Assembly (NCBI GenBank): GCA_018670825.1
Contig: JABHIW010000067.1
Location: forward strand, 1 to 52,316
DNA: 52,316 nt
Reading direction: 5' to 3'
Origin: Candidatus Scalindua sp.
GTDB taxonomy: Bacteria > Planctomycetota > Brocadiia > Brocadiales > Scalinduaceae
The notes beneath the pieces were generated by a model. It was not told the DNA's origin. It searched no databases and saw nothing but the letters and a program-made list of their open reading frames with translations. The position numbers were made by a program, and so were the translations under genes. This document shows, one piece after another, positions 51,528 through 52,316 of the stretch. The number at the start of each line of letters is the position of its first letter. Positions within the stretch are counted from its first letter, which is position 1.

Positions 51528-52316
51528 ATGCCAAAAATATTTTTTCACAAACACGCCAAACAGTATACTGTCTGTATCAATAGAGCAACCCACTATCTCG
51601 GTAAAGATGAAAATGATGCCAAGACTAAGTACCACCAATTAATGCTCGACTTTCAAAAAGGCAATCTCTCCAGAAAAGGCCATGCACCTATGCGTTTCAG
51701 CAAACTATGTGATCTTTTCCTGGACGATGATTATATGCAACACGAAATCAATCGCTTCAGTTATCATGATTATGTGAGAACACTGTCTCTGTTCTGCAAA
51801 ATGTTTCCTGATCTAAAAACGAATGAGATTGATCGAATAGTTATTAATAAGTATATTCGTTTCCTGCTCACCAAAAAAGACCAAGGAGAGGTAAGAAAAA
51901 AACGTGGAATTTCTCCCAAAAGAGCCAAGAAACACATAATGTATATTAAAAGAGTACTTAACTGGGCACTCGAAAACGATGTGCTCAGACCATCAGATAT
52001 TACTTTTCCAAAATTAAAGAGAGAAGTATATCCACGGAAAATACCGGTGTTTTTGACCAAAAAAGAAATCAGGACAATTACTTCTTATGAAAATCATATT
52101 CCAAAGTTTTGTAACAAGAAGGCAGAAAAGAACACGATACAAACCCTCTCAATCATAAAATTTATCCTCTCCACCGGACGCCGAATCCAGGAAGTCATCA
52201 ACCTCAAGAAAAAAGACTTTAATTTTGAACTGAATATATACCACGTAACCAAACATAAGACAGAAAAAGCTGATGCACGTCCTAAAGTTTTCGTTCTTAG
52301 TAAAAGGGCAAAGGAC
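51528..52316 (+). CDS. Tyrosine integrase/recombinase, partial (runs off the window)
   Basis: 263 codons without a stop, from an ATG with AGGAGG seven bases upstream. The N-terminal half is an arm/core-binding-like domain (KQYTVCINRATHYLGKDE, AKKHIMYIKRVLNWALEND). The catalytic domain shows STGRRIQEVINLKKKDF, with the catalytic Arg at about 219, and a Lys-rich hairpin TKHKTEK. The H-x-x-R and Tyr motifs would be beyond the edge. It reads away from the tRNA-Arg half, typical of an integrative element inserted in a tRNA gene. Confidence 0.9.
   Translation, partial: MPKIFFHKHAKQYTVCINRATHYLGKDENDAKTKYHQLMLDFQKGNLSRKGHAPMRFSKLCDLFLDDDYMQHEINRFSYHDYVRTLSLFCKMFPDLKTNEIDRIVINKYIRFLLTKKDQGEVRKKRGISPKRAKKHIMYIKRVLNWALENDVLRPSDITFPKLKREVYPRKIPVFLTKKEIRTITSYENHIPKFCNKKAEKNTIQTLSIIKFILSTGRRIQEVINLKKKDFNFELNIYHVTKHKTEKADARPKVFVLSKRAKD

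Noticed and set aside
1..52316. CRISPR array
   Set aside because: No array of repeats with unique spacers was seen; the only tight tandem repeat is the 7-bp one at 1396-1468.

Overview
The window looks like an AT-rich chromosomal segment of a Planctomycetota bacterium, probably of the anammox (Brocadiales, Scalindua-like) group. That assignment is an inference. It rests on an exosortase/PEP-CTERM exopolysaccharide locus, a pseudopilin with the planctomycete-style H-X9-DG tail, a CxxCH motif in an exported enzyme, and scattered GC-rich REP-like elements in an AT-rich background. No rRNA or taxonomic marker is present.

Layout. Almost everything from about 51.2 kb down to 8.6 kb is on the minus strand and forms one large exopolysaccharide (EPS) locus read right to left. 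It opens with a NusG/RfaH-like antitermination factor (50682-51170) and an EPS-type MarR regulator (49880-50470), followed by an intrinsic terminator (49797-49825). Next come a UDP-glucuronate 4-epimerase, a frameshifted initiating sugar-phosphate transferase and a beta-CASP metallo-beta-lactamase-fold protein. A small secreted HhH protein, a pseudopilin and a four-helix membrane protein follow. The export/assembly block is a Wza-like lipoprotein, a Wzz/GumC-like chain-length protein, an ExeA-like ATPase, a BY-kinase-like protein and a DUF3473 polysaccharide deacetylase. A scar region (33.4-35.9 kb) holds fused remnants of FemAB and an exosortase, wecB, a glycosyltransferase remnant and a GxxExxY cassette. 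The intact exosortase and EpsI follow, then glycosyltransferases, asparagine synthase, sulfotransferase, a DegT aminotransferase, a GNAT/FemAB protein, acetyl- and methyltransferases, a Wzx flippase, a PaaK-like ligase, a Wzy/WaaL-like ligase and a LamG-like secreted protein.

Together these genes describe a Wzx/Wzy-type EPS: an undecaprenyl-linked sugar is started by the polyprenyl-phosphate sugar transferase, extended by at least seven glycosyltransferases, decorated (amino sugar, acetyl, amide, sulfate and methyl groups are plausible), flipped, polymerised and exported. The exosortase/EpsI pair should process PEP-CTERM proteins such as the His-rich one at 375-1268. The giant membrane-anchored TPR protein (1689-6053) fits the PrsT-type TPR proteins of these systems.

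The left end holds a divergent pair: a minus-strand HtrA-like serine protease, and on the plus strand a metallophosphoesterase with an altered metal site carrying CxxCH, followed by a lipoprotein. The right end holds the 5' half of a tRNA-Arg(TCG) gene next to a partial tyrosine integrase, which marks the edge of an integrated element.

The locus shows much decay and rearrangement: a FemAB-exosortase chimera, a second FemAB tail, a GT2 tail, a broken methyltransferase and an A7 frameshift in the priming transferase. Possible control devices include near-identical SD-sequestering palindromes, a 7-bp tandem repeat, a G8 tract and a recurring leader motif.
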